This document shows positions 8,687 through 16,945 of a stretch of DNA of 64,000 bases, one piece after another. The translations under genes and the position numbers were made by a program. The first letter of the stretch is position 1, and the number at the start of each line of letters is the position of its first letter. The stretch is from Flavobacterium luteum. GTDB taxonomy: Bacteria > Bacteroidota > Bacteroidia > Flavobacteriales > Flavobacteriaceae. The notes below the pieces were generated by a model that saw only the letters and a list, made by a program, of their open reading frames with translations, searched no databases and was not told the origin of the DNA. The DNA lies in assembly GCF_008806775.1 (NCBI RefSeq), contig NZ_WAEM01000002.1:248001-312000 (forward strand). Direction: 5' to 3'.

Positions 8687-9316
8687 ATGATTAAAGTTTG
8701 TTTAGCTGATAATTATCCCGTAGTACATTTTGGAGTAAAATCATATTTTAGGGATCATGCTACAATAAGTATAGTTGCTAATGTAGGGAACTTTTCTATG
8801 GTGAAAGATGTTCTTTATACCAAAGAAATTGACGTATTAGTTATTGATTTAGATTTGGAAGGAATGTCTAGTCTTTATGAATTAAAAGCAATTATTAAAC
8901 ACTACACCAAAACTAAAATCATTATTTTTAGTGGTTATTCTGAACAAATATATGCCCCTAATGCTATAAAAGCGGGAGTTGCAGGATATGTTCACAAAAC
9001 CGCAAAATTAGAGACTTTAGGTATTGCCATCACAAAAGTACAACAAGGTCAGATTATTTTGAACGATGCCATTAAGAAGAGTTTAGCTTTAATTGCAAAA
9101 CAGAATAAAAGCGAACGTTTGTATAGAAAATTATCAAACAGAGAAATTGAAGTACTGCGTTATTTAAGTAATGGTAAAAAAAATAATGAAATTTCGGCCA
9201 TTCTTGGTTTGAATGAAAAAACGATTAGTACTTATAAATTAAGATTATTAACTAAATTGAACGTAACAAATCTTGTTGATTTAGTGAATAAAGCCAAAAC
9301 TCTTGAAATCGTCTAA
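8687..9316 (+). CDS. NarL/FixJ-type response regulator (orphan)
   Basis: The 209-residue protein has a receiver domain (about 1-120) and a LuxR-type helix-turn-helix (about 145-205, LSNREIEVLRYLSNGKKNNEIS). The receiver keeps acidic Asp8, phospho-acceptor Asp54 in VIDLDLEGM, Ser82 and Lys104 (GYVHKTA), so phosphorylation looks possible. No sensor kinase is nearby. Its stop overlaps the convergent dnaG stop by 4 bases. The target genes are unknown. Confidence 0.85.
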   Translation: MIKVCLADNYPVVHFGVKSYFRDHATISIVANVGNFSMVKDVLYTKEIDVLVIDLDLEGMSSLYELKAIIKHYTKTKIIIFSGYSEQIYAPNAIKAGVAGYVHKTAKLETLGIAITKVQQGQIILNDAIKKSLALIAKQNKSERLYRKLSNREIEVLRYLSNGKKNNEISAILGLNEKTISTYKLRLLTKLNVTNLVDLVNKAKTLEIV

Positions 9317-11289
9317 TTATAGCGAGACATTACTCTTCCTAGCTTTTTAGAAAAAGAATTTATTAGTTTAGAATAATCTACAGCCATAGCCATTGACTCA
9401 GAATTGTCTGCATCCACTTCCGATGAAATAGATGCTTTGAGTTCTTCGATAATTCCATCTACTAGAAACCACCTCATTGTTAGTATAGTTTCAGACACGT
9501 ATTGTGAAATGGTTTGGTCTTTTAGTTTTACAATAATATGTTGGCCTTCCCAATTGTGTAAAGTTTGTTGTTCATCTATCATTAGAATATCTGTAACTTC
9601 TTTAGAAAAATCAGATTCTAAATGCATTAGATACTGCTCAATTTGAAAAGTCTCGTTTTGATGATAGTAATTTATTAAGTGATTGTAAATCCCTCTAAAC
9701 AAAGGATTGGCTAATTCTACCTCATCTTCCTGTAAGCTCAAATAAATGCGCTGATAGACTTTATATTCCTTTCTTTCAATGGTATTTTCTATTTCGCCTT
9801 CTTCATTTGCTTTTAAAAGCACATCTTCAAATTCTTCAACTTTATCTCCGTACAACAAAAGAATTTCTATGATTTTTCGTTCTAATTCATATAAAACATC
9901 AATTTTTTCAACTGCAATTTTTTCGTCATTTTTTACAACTTCAAAGGCTTTTTGATCTTGTTTTAATTTTTTTCCCGCTTCAGAAATGTCCTTTTGAACC
10001 AATTGTGCCAATGTATTCAATAAAACCTGTTCAGAAATATCCATAATTCTAGAACATTCCTGTATATATATTTCGCGTTTAATACGATCAGGAATTTTAG
10101 AAATACTCAATACCATATCTCTAATTAAATCGGCTTTTTTTATAGGATCATTCTTAGCTTCATTCATCAACAACGACGCTTTAAATTGAATAAAATCTTT
10201 TGCATTATTTTCTAAATACAAAACTAAATCCTCGTAAGTTGTTTTTTTAGCAAAGCTATCGGGGTCTTCGCCTTCAGGAAAGGTGCACACTTTTACATTC
10301 ATGCCTTCCTCAAGGATTAAATCGATTCCACGAATAGAAGCTCGAAGTCCGGCGGCATCACCATCATAAAGTACTGTAATATTTTTGGTTAATCTATTTA
10401 TTAATCGAATTTGATCGGGAGTTAATGCTGTCCCTGAAGATGCTACTACATTTTCTATTCCCGATTGATTAAACTGAATTACATCAGTATACCCTTCAAC
10501 CAAATAACAATTGTCTTGCTTAGCGATGGCTTGCTTGGCTTGAAAGATTCCGTATAGCACTTTGCTTTTATGATAAATATCGCTTTCAGGAGAATTTAAA
10601 TATTTTGCTGCTTTTTTATCATTTCCTAGAATCCTAGCTCCAAAACCTAGAATTCTTCCCGACATACTTTGTATAGGAAACATTACTCGACCTCTAAAAC
10701 GATCTATAAGCTTGTCTTCCTTAACAATTGTGAGTCCTGTACTTTCTAGAAATTCTATTTTATATCCTTTCCCCAAAGCTTCTTTTGAGAAAGAATCCCA
10801 AACTTCAGGCGAATATCCTAAAACGAATTTTTTGATGGTTTCATTGGTAAAACCACGTTCTCTAAAATAAGTATAGCCAATGGCTTTACCTTCCTCTACA
10901 TTTAATAAAGTATCGTGAAAATAATTTTTTGCAAATTCAGTTACGAGATACATACTTTCTCGAACATCTGTAATGGCTTTTTCTTCATCAGTTTGTTCGG
11001 TTTCTTCAATTTCGATATTGTATTTTTTGGCTAAATACCGAATGGCTTCTGGATAGGTAAAATGAGAATGTTCCATCAAGAAAGCCACAGCATTGCCACC
11101 TTTTCCCGAACTAAAATCTTTCCAAATTCCCTTTGCTGGCGACACCATAAAGGATGGAGAGCGCTCATCTGAAAACGGACTCAACCCTTTGAAATTACTT
11201 CCAGCACGTTTTAATTGTACAAAATCGCCAATAACTTCCTCTACTCGAGCAGTTTCGAAAACGGTATCTATGGTGGCTTTTGAAATCAA
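9313..11289 (-). CDS. dnaG: DNA primase DnaG (zinc ligands absent)
   Basis: The protein has 658 residues: an N-terminal CHC2-type domain (about 1-100), the primase core with Toprim motifs (YLVEGYTDVI and LYDGDAAGLRA), and a C-terminal helicase-interaction region. It makes RNA primers at replication forks. Notably, the positions that hold Cys-His-Cys-Cys in most primases read Ser37, Ser40, Asp58 and Ser61 (SPFS and DFSS), so this ribbon cannot bind zinc in the normal way. The rest of the ribbon (SPSFMVSP, GKGGNAV) is conserved, so the fold is probably kept. Confidence 0.95.
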   Translation of the reverse strand: MISKATIDTVFETARVEEVIGDFVQLKRAGSNFKGLSPFSDERSPSFMVSPAKGIWKDFSSGKGGNAVAFLMEHSHFTYPEAIRYLAKKYNIEIEETEQTDEEKAITDVRESMYLVTEFAKNYFHDTLLNVEEGKAIGYTYFRERGFTNETIKKFVLGYSPEVWDSFSKEALGKGYKIEFLESTGLTIVKEDKLIDRFRGRVMFPIQSMSGRILGFGARILGNDKKAAKYLNSPESDIYHKSKVLYGIFQAKQAIAKQDNCYLVEGYTDVIQFNQSGIENVVASSGTALTPDQIRLINRLTKNITVLYDGDAAGLRASIRGIDLILEEGMNVKVCTFPEGEDPDSFAKKTTYEDLVLYLENNAKDFIQFKASLLMNEAKNDPIKKADLIRDMVLSISKIPDRIKREIYIQECSRIMDISEQVLLNTLAQLVQKDISEAGKKLKQDQKAFEVVKNDEKIAVEKIDVLYELERKIIEILLLYGDKVEEFEDVLLKANEEGEIENTIERKEYKVYQRIYLSLQEDEVELANPLFRGIYNHLINYYHQNETFQIEQYLMHLESDFSKEVTDILMIDEQQTLHNWEGQHIIVKLKDQTISQYVSETILTMRWFLVDGIIEELKASISSEVDADNSESMAMAVDYSKLINSFSKKLGRVMSRYN

Positions 11290-11302
11290 TTTATGTTAGA
11301 GT

Positions 11303-11334
11303 CAAAGTTGAAAAAGCTCAAAGTTACAAAGTTT
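11303..11334. repeat. CAAAGTT octamer repeat upstream of dnaG
   Basis: CAAAGTT occurs at 11303, 11319 and 11327, i.e. with spacings of 16 and 8 bases. The same spacing is found upstream of leuS (30605-30636). On the minus strand the unit reads TAACTTTG, a perfect -7 promoter core for dnaG (plus-strand 11319-11326). A TTG lies 16 bases further upstream (plus-strand CAA at 11343-11345). Confidence 0.6.
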
Positions 11335-11394
11335 TTAGATAGCAAAAAACCTTCTAGGATTTAAACTCTAAAAAAAAACTAATTCAAACTCATT

Positions 11395-12450
11395 TTAATT
11401 CCAATCCCAACGAATACCAAGAGAAACATTATTTTGGTCTATACTATTGTCACTAAACAAAGGGCTTATGTCGTATTTAGCATATAAGCTTATATCTTTA
11501 TAACCTATATATGCACTTGTACCATACATAAATTCATTTACATTAAAATCTCCTTTAGTACGAACTTTTACATCATTACCGTCAGTGTTTTCATATTTTA
11601 AAATTTGTTTCGATTTTAAATTAGCTCCAAAGTATCCACCTAATCCTATTCGAATACTTTGATGGGTTCTGAAAATGGTTTTATCACCGCTTTTTTTAGT
11701 TCTGGAAAAATCAAATTCTAAATGCAATGGAACAACTAAATACACGTTACGAAATCGAGATTCATCAAGTTTAAACTGACTTTTTTCTAGGCTTGTTTGT
11801 TTACCAGAATCAAAAAACAGTCTATCGTCTGTTGGTCGTAAGTTGTTATACATTACTGACATTCCATATTTTGCATGGAGTAAGTTACTTTTTTTGAAAA
11901 TTCTAGTGTTGCCCGTAAAACCCCATTCATAGAAATGTGAGCCTAAATAGCGATAATCCGAATTAGCAACTGCCTTATTAGTTACTAAATTATTTATCCC
12001 TAATGCAAAAACAAATTGAGTGGTAGTCCTAGAAAAATTCTTAATAGAGTCTTGGCATTTCATGAATTTATCATGATTTTTTCCGTCAGATTTGTGAAAA
12101 AACAAGAAATTAAAATCGTCATCGTTGGTTTTTATTTTTCCATCTACTTTTTCTTGCACTAAATTGACTAATTCGGTTTGAGCTTGAGACACTCTAAACT
12201 CAATAGCTTTAGCTCTAGATTCAGCTAGTTTTTGTTTTTTTTCGTCAGCTTGCTCTTTGGTAATAATGCCTTTTTCAAGTTCTACATTTACGGCTTCTAC
12301 TTCCTCTTTAAGTCCTGCTTTTTCGTCTTTAGTTATGTTCTCTATTTTTATTGCAATTGATTTTGCACGTGATTCAAAAGTATCTTGCGAAAAAACTTTG
12401 GTTAAAAAAAGACAAAGTAATCCTGTTAAGTAAATAGTAAAATTTCTCAT
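11395..12450 (-). CDS. Outer-membrane beta-barrel protein with N-terminal helical segment
   Basis: The 351-residue product has a cleavable signal peptide (about 1-21, ending VFSQ). Residues 25-110 are charged and helical with heptad-like character. From about 135 to the end there are alternating amphipathic strands ending in an aromatic-flanked strand (LGIRWDWN), typical of an outer-membrane barrel. No specific family is recognised. It is the third gene after an ECF sigma factor and a putative anti-sigma gene, with a 30-base gap, and is probably part of that regulon. Confidence 0.7.
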   Translation of the reverse strand: MRNFTIYLTGLLCLFLTKVFSQDTFESRAKSIAIKIENITKDEKAGLKEEVEAVNVELEKGIITKEQADEKKQKLAESRAKAIEFRVSQAQTELVNLVQEKVDGKIKTNDDDFNFLFFHKSDGKNHDKFMKCQDSIKNFSRTTTQFVFALGINNLVTNKAVANSDYRYLGSHFYEWGFTGNTRIFKKSNLLHAKYGMSVMYNNLRPTDDRLFFDSGKQTSLEKSQFKLDESRFRNVYLVVPLHLEFDFSRTKKSGDKTIFRTHQSIRIGLGGYFGANLKSKQILKYENTDGNDVKVRTKGDFNVNEFMYGTSAYIGYKDISLYAKYDISPLFSDNSIDQNNVSLGIRWDWN

Positions 12451-12480
12451 GATGATTTGTTTTAAATTTGATTAATTGAT

Positions 12481-13152
12481 TTATTCTTGATTGCGATTGG
12501 CTAATGCCACTTTTACAGTTTTGTAATTTTTACCTATGGTATTAATTACTTTTTCTCGAAAGGAAAGTTCCAATTCTCCATCTATTTGCGAAAGTAAATG
12601 AAGAGCATCCACTTTGACAACTGATTTTGGAATTTCATTTTTTGAAAGGTTTTCAATAGCGGCTATACGTTCGTCAACTATAACAGTGTTTTGATTTAAA
12701 GCATTTAATTGTTCTGCTTTTTGATTGATGATTTTATTTGGCGTTAGGCGTTGGGTATTGGGTGTTGGGTTCTGAATAACCTGATTTTGTTTAAAATTAC
12801 TATCCTTAGAGGCCATAGCTATACTTTTTGGAGATATACTAGGCGAAACGATTATTTTTGTTTGCTCTTTAATTGCATTTTCTAAAGGTTTTGTTATTGC
12901 TTTGCTTTCGAGAACTACATTATTTCTTTTTACATCAATAAGTTCTTCGGTTTGACTAAAAAATAATGTTCCAATAAATATAAATCCGATAATACTTGCG
13001 GCAATATACATCCAATCGTAATTGCGCTTTGTCTTTTTCTCTTCTGCAACAGTAAGCATCGCATCGAGCCTGTCCCAAGAATTTGCGCTAGGCTTAATCT
13101 GTCGATGATTCAGTTTCTTTTGGAAATCGATTTCAAATTTATTCGGTCCCAT
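12481..13152 (-). CDS. Putative membrane-anchored anti-sigma factor
   Basis: A 223-residue protein with a cytoplasmic segment of about 45 residues (KFEIDFQKKLNHRQIKPSANSWDRLDAML in short motifs), a single membrane helix at about 47-65 (MYIAASIIGFIFIGTLFF), and a long polar periplasmic part. This topology, with the gene overlapping the ECF sigma gene by 14 bases, fits an anti-sigma regulator, although it lacks a recognisable zinc-binding anti-sigma motif. Residues 127-140 (QNPTPNTQRLTPNK) are encoded by a 7-base tandem repeat that looks inserted. Confidence 0.6.
   Translation of the reverse strand: MGPNKFEIDFQKKLNHRQIKPSANSWDRLDAMLTVAEEKKTKRNYDWMYIAASIIGFIFIGTLFFSQTEELIDVKRNNVVLESKAITKPLENAIKEQTKIIVSPSISPKSIAMASKDSNFKQNQVIQNPTPNTQRLTPNKIINQKAEQLNALNQNTVIVDERIAAIENLSKNEIPKSVVKVDALHLLSQIDGELELSFREKVINTIGKNYKTVKVALANRNQE
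12740..12774. repeat. Heptanucleotide tandem repeat inside the anti-sigma gene
   Basis: Five consecutive 7-base units: GGCGTTA, GGCGTTG, GGTATTG, GGTGTTG, GGTTCTG. Because 7 is not a multiple of 3, the units are read in rotating frames and encode PTPNTQRLTPN-like sequence. The tract is G-rich against an AT-rich background. Confidence 0.85.
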
Positions 13153-13699
13153 TGCTATAATTTTTTAACTTTATTATTTGTTCTTGCAGCATTTTCCTAG
13201 CATGCGACAACTGCGATTTTGAAGTCCCTTCATTAATACCTAACATTGTTGCAATCTCTTGGTGTTTATATCCTTCAATAGCATATAAATTGAAAATCAT
13301 CTTATAACCATCGGGTAAATTATCTATTAGAAACTGAATGTCATTTACACTAAAATTACTTTCTATATTATTAAAACTTTCCTCTTTATAATAAGTATCT
13401 TCTAAAAAACTGACCTTTTTGTTTACTCTAATATAGGATATACATTCGTTTACCATAATGCGTCTTATCCAGCCTTCAAAACTTCCTTTATGTTCAAATT
13501 TTTTTAAATTAAAGAATACTTTCATAAATGCAGTAATCATCAAATCTTCAGCATTTTGCAAATCCTTGGTATATTGACGGCAAACACTTAACATTTTTGG
13601 AGAAAACTTTGCATAAATCACTTGTTGAGCCTGACGATTATTTTCGATAGCCAACTGAATGATTTCGTATTCCTCCTGATGTAAATTGATTACTTTCAA
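13139..13699 (-). CDS. ECF-family RNA polymerase sigma factor
   Basis: The 186-residue protein has sigma region 2 (about 25-95, including AEDLMITAFMKVFFNLKKF and EGWIRRIMVNECISYIR) and sigma region 4 (about 125-175, with the helix-turn-helix YKHQEIATMLGINEGTSKSQLSHARKML read in parts). The start is TTG and no early in-frame ATG exists. It sits at the head of a sigma / putative anti-sigma / outer-membrane protein operon, with a probable self-recognised promoter 26 bases upstream. The inducing signal is unknown. Confidence 0.93.
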   Translation of the reverse strand: MKVINLHQEEYEIIQLAIENNRQAQQVIYAKFSPKMLSVCRQYTKDLQNAEDLMITAFMKVFFNLKKFEHKGSFEGWIRRIMVNECISYIRVNKKVSFLEDTYYKEESFNNIESNFSVNDIQFLIDNLPDGYKMIFNLYAIEGYKHQEIATMLGINEGTSKSQLSHARKMLQEQIIKLKNYSNGTE

Positions 13700-13724
13700 A
13701 ATATTTTATAAAGTGTTTCTATTA

Positions 13725-13756
13725 GCATAGACGAGAACATCTGTAAAAAGGTTGCA
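13725..13756 (-). promoter_or_regulatory. Probable ECF-type autoregulatory promoter
   Basis: On the minus strand, TGCAACCTTTTTAC (plus 13743-13756) is followed by CGTCTATGC (plus 13725-13733), with 17 bases between GCAAC and CGTCTA. The AAC-T-rich/CGTC pattern is typical of ECF sigma promoters and differs from the TAnnTTTG elements elsewhere in the window. Autoregulation is inferred. Confidence 0.6.
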
Positions 13757-13838
13757 TGATGTATTAAAAAAAATAAAGAATAAAAAATAAAATAATTAAA
13801 ATACCAATAAAATCAGGACTTTAAAGATAAAATTTTAT

Positions 13839-14816
13839 TTATTTTTTTCTTTCAATTACATAATTTACCATTAAAATTAAGGCATCTTTAAATTCAGAAT
13901 TAGGATAATCTTGCAAAAGTTGAAGTGCTTCTTGCTGAAATTGAGCCATTTTTTGTTCAGCATAAAGCAATCCATTATTGTTTTTTACAAAAGTTATAAC
14001 TGCTGCAACTCGTTTTTTGTCTTTGTTGTGGTTTTTTATTGAATTAATGAGCCAAGATTTTTCTTTTGGACTGCAATTATTCAATACATGAATTAATGGC
14101 AATGTCATTTTCTGCTCTTTGATGTCAATTCCTGTTGGTTTTCCTATAGCTTCTTCTGAATAATCGAATAAATCATCTTTGATTTGAAATGCCATTCCAA
14201 TGAGTTCGCCAAATTTTCGCATGTTCTCTACCTGAATCTCATCATCAATTACCGATTTTGCTCCAAGTGCACAGCATGAAGCAATTAGTGTAGCTGTTTT
14301 TTTTCGAATAATTTCGTAATAAACCTCTTCTATAATATCTAATCTTCTGGCTTTTTCAATTTGTAACAACTCGCCTTCACTCATTTCGCGAACGGCAACG
14401 GATATAATTCTTAATAAATCAAAATCACCATTATCAATGGAAAGCAATAATCCTTTTGAAAGAAGATAATCCCCAACGAGAACCGCAATTTTATTCTTCC
14501 AAAGCGCATTGATGGAAAAAAAACCTCTTCGCCTATTGCTGTCATCTACTACATCGTCATGAACTAAAGTTGCTGTATGAATTAATTCAATTACCGAAGC
14601 ACCACGATAGGTTCTTTCATTTACACTTCCGTTAGAAACCATTTTGGCAGTAAGGAAAACAAACATCGGGCGCATTTGTTTGCCTTTTCTATTGACAATA
14701 TAATAGGTAATACGGTTAAGCAATGCGACTTTTGAAGTCATCGATTCATAGAACTTTTTCTCGAAAAGTTCCATTTCAACTTGAATGGGTTTTTTTATTT
14801 GTGAAGTGATGTTCAT
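13839..14816 (-). CDS. Polyprenyl synthetase (long-chain prenyl diphosphate synthase)
   Basis: A 325-residue trans-isoprenyl diphosphate synthase with both Asp-rich motifs: HDDVVDDSNRRRG (about residues 91-103) and IKDDLFDYS (about 217-225), plus GKQMRPMFVFL near the N-terminus. It condenses isopentenyl diphosphate onto an allylic primer, probably making the side chain of menaquinone (an IspB-like role). Chain length cannot be determined by eye. It has no apparent operon partner. Confidence 0.9.
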   Translation of the reverse strand: MNITSQIKKPIQVEMELFEKKFYESMTSKVALLNRITYYIVNRKGKQMRPMFVFLTAKMVSNGSVNERTYRGASVIELIHTATLVHDDVVDDSNRRRGFFSINALWKNKIAVLVGDYLLSKGLLLSIDNGDFDLLRIISVAVREMSEGELLQIEKARRLDIIEEVYYEIIRKKTATLIASCCALGAKSVIDDEIQVENMRKFGELIGMAFQIKDDLFDYSEEAIGKPTGIDIKEQKMTLPLIHVLNNCSPKEKSWLINSIKNHNKDKKRVAAVITFVKNNNGLLYAEQKMAQFQQEALQLLQDYPNSEFKDALILMVNYVIERKK

Positions 14817-14896
14817 CAGTTTTCAAAGGTACTTATAATGTACAAGAGTGCAAAAGTTATAATTTAGATTTTTTAGGCTATCAATTAAACCTTTTC

Positions 14897-14904
14897 TATA
14901 TTTG
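14897..14904 (+). promoter_or_regulatory. -7 promoter element of the lipoprotein gene
   Basis: TATATTTG, 32 bases upstream of the ATG. Confidence 0.5.
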
Positions 14905-14936
14905 AATGTCTTAATGGAAACTTAAAAAATGTAATT

Positions 14937-15755
14937 ATGAAATCAAAAATTGTAATGCTGGCTATGATTAGTTTTTTATTAATTATAAGCTGTGACAAAG
15001 AAGAAAAAACTTCTGTAGTAAGTGGTTCAGACATCGAATCTGATACGAAAATTGACGCTATTTCTGATGATGTTTTACAAATTGTAGAATCTCAATCAAA
15101 TGATGTAGTGGCTTCTGCAGGACGAACAAATTCTAACTCTGGAAGTTTTTTAACAAATTGTGCTACAGTTAATACTGTTGTTGATGGAGATTCTAGAACA
15201 AGAACTGTAGATTTTGGGACAACAAATTGTACTCTTTATAATGGAAATTTAGTTAGAGGAAAAATAATTATCAATTTTATAAATGATTTTGATGCCTTAA
15301 CAAGAACTATCAATTACACTTTCGAAAATTTTTATCATAATGATCGTCAAGTAGCTGGTTCGAGAACTGTAGTTAAAACTATTTTACAAAACGGAAATCG
15401 ACAAGCCACTATCAATTTAAATATGACTGTAACTTATCCAAACGGCAATATTTATACTCGAGTTGGAGAAAGAGTTAGAGAATTTACAGAAGGATATGGA
15501 ACTACAATTTTAACCGATAATGTGTTTTCGATAACTGGCAATTGGAAAACTACCTTACCAAACGGAACATTACATTCTACAACTATAACCAAACCATTAA
15601 TAGTAAAATGGAGTTGTCCAAATATTGTGAGCGGTACCATTTCAATAGTAAGAACGGGTGCTCCTTGGATTTTAGACTACGGAAATGGGGAGTGTGACAA
15701 TAAAGCGACTTTAACCATTAATGGCGAAACTCAAAATTTTACTTTACGAAATTAA
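14937..15755 (+). CDS. Hypothetical lipoprotein
   Basis: The 272-residue product has lipoprotein signal MKSKIVMLAMISFLLIISC (Cys19) followed by an acidic, Ser/Asp-rich linker (about 20-60), and then a beta-rich body with repeated Thr/Asn-rich strands. Four later Cys residues may form disulphides. No family is recognised. It is expected to sit in the outer or inner membrane facing the periplasm or surface. It is monocistronic, with its own promoter and a terminator shared with convergent rlmN. Confidence 0.7.
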   Translation: MKSKIVMLAMISFLLIISCDKEEKTSVVSGSDIESDTKIDAISDDVLQIVESQSNDVVASAGRTNSNSGSFLTNCATVNTVVDGDSRTRTVDFGTTNCTLYNGNLVRGKIIINFINDFDALTRTINYTFENFYHNDRQVAGSRTVVKTILQNGNRQATINLNMTVTYPNGNIYTRVGERVREFTEGYGTTILTDNVFSITGNWKTTLPNGTLHSTTITKPLIVKWSCPNIVSGTISIVRTGAPWILDYGNGECDNKATLTINGETQNFTLRN

Positions 15756-15765
15756 ACTATTTAGT

Positions 15766-15801
15766 AAGCCTAAAGACTCTAAATTTAGCGTTTTTAGGCT
15801 T
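15766..15801. terminator. Bidirectional terminator between the lipoprotein gene and rlmN
   Basis: Inverted repeat AAGCCTAAA / TTTAGGCTT with an 18-base loop. The distal arm overlaps the rlmN stop codon. Confidence 0.6.
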
Positions 15802-16837
15802 CTTTATTGGCTAATTGTCCGCAAGCAGCATCAATGTCTTTTCCTCTGCTTCTTCTTACTTTTGCTACAATTCCGTAAGATTCTAAAGCTTTGATATAGG
15901 CATTAATAGATTGTTCTGAGGCTTGTTGAAATTCTCCGTCATCAATAGGATTGTATTCTATAAGATTTACTTTGCACGGAACATATTTACAAAATTTTAC
16001 CAGCGCATCTATTGATTCCTTGTTGTCGTTTATGTCTTTCCAAACCACATATTCGTATGTGATTTTACTTTTGGTTTTATAGTACCAATATTCTAGTGAT
16101 TCTCGCAATTCTGCTAATGGAAAATTAACTGTAAAAGGCATAATCTTAAAACGAATTTCATCGATTGCAGAATGTAAAGAAACTGCTAATTTAAATTTTA
16201 CTTCATCATCAGCGAGCTTTTTAATCATTTTAGGCACTCCAGAAGTTGAAACTGTAATTCGTTTAGGCGACATGCCTAGACCTTCAGTAGATGTTATCAT
16301 ATCAATAGCTTTGATGACATTGTTGTAATTCATCAACGGCTCTCCCATTCCCATAAAAACAATATTGGAAAGCGGATGATTGTAGTACAAACGGCTTTCT
16401 TTATCTATAGCTAGTACTTGATCGTAAATTTCGGCAGGCTCTAGATTTCGCATTCTTTTTAGTTTTGCTGTAGCACAAAAATTACAATCCAAACTACAAC
16501 CCACTTGACTAGAAACACAAGCGGTTGTTCTTGTATTTGTTGGTATTAACACGCTTTCTACAACTAGTCCATCATGCAAACGAACTGCATTTTTTACAGT
16601 CCCATCCTCACTGCGTTGCATAGTATCGACTTTGATGTGATTGATTACAAAATTATCAGAAAGCATGGCTCGAGTTTCTTTAGATAGATTGGTCATATCA
16701 TCAAAATGGTGCGCTCCTTTGCTCCACAACCATTCGTAAACTTGATTCCCACGAAAAGATTTATCGCTATTTGAAACAAAAAAATCTCGTAATTGTTCTT
16801 TAGATAATGATCGTATGTCCTTTTTGTCGATTTGCAT
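15794..16837 (-). CDS. rlmN: 23S rRNA/tRNA adenine-C2 methyltransferase RlmN
   Basis: A 347-residue radical SAM enzyme that methylates A2503 of 23S rRNA and A37 of some tRNAs. The [4Fe-4S] motif CSLDCNFC (Cys-x3-Cys-x2-Cys) is intact, and the C-terminal segment holds the second conserved Cys (DIDAACGQL) used for methyl transfer. The N-terminal FRGNQVYEWLW matches the RNA-binding domain. A TAAATTTG element ends five bases before the ATG, so the transcript may be nearly leaderless. Confidence 0.96.
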   Translation of the reverse strand: MQIDKKDIRSLSKEQLRDFFVSNSDKSFRGNQVYEWLWSKGAHHFDDMTNLSKETRAMLSDNFVINHIKVDTMQRSEDGTVKNAVRLHDGLVVESVLIPTNTRTTACVSSQVGCSLDCNFCATAKLKRMRNLEPAEIYDQVLAIDKESRLYYNHPLSNIVFMGMGEPLMNYNNVIKAIDMITSTEGLGMSPKRITVSTSGVPKMIKKLADDEVKFKLAVSLHSAIDEIRFKIMPFTVNFPLAELRESLEYWYYKTKSKITYEYVVWKDINDNKESIDALVKFCKYVPCKVNLIEYNPIDDGEFQQASEQSINAYIKALESYGIVAKVRRSRGKDIDAACGQLANKEA

Positions 16838-16841
16838 GGCG

Positions 16842-16849
16842 CAAATTTA
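16842..16849 (-). promoter_or_regulatory. Candidate -7 element of rlmN, very close to the start codon
   Basis: The minus strand reads TAAATTTG followed by CGCC and then the ATG. A transcription start at the usual distance would fall at or next to the start codon. Confidence 0.4.
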
Positions 16850-16914
16850 ATGACAATTTGTTGATTAATTTCATGAATTTGCATAAATGCTCGTGTGTTG
16901 ATTTGATTATTTGA

Positions 16915-16922
16915 TAACTTTG
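16915..16922 (+). promoter_or_regulatory. -7 promoter element of the O-methyltransferase gene
   Basis: TAACTTTG, matching TAnnTTTG, 23 bases before the ATG. A TTG lies 14 bases upstream, closer than the usual spacing. Confidence 0.45.
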
Positions 16923-16945
16923 ACACAAATTGAAAAAATAATTAA

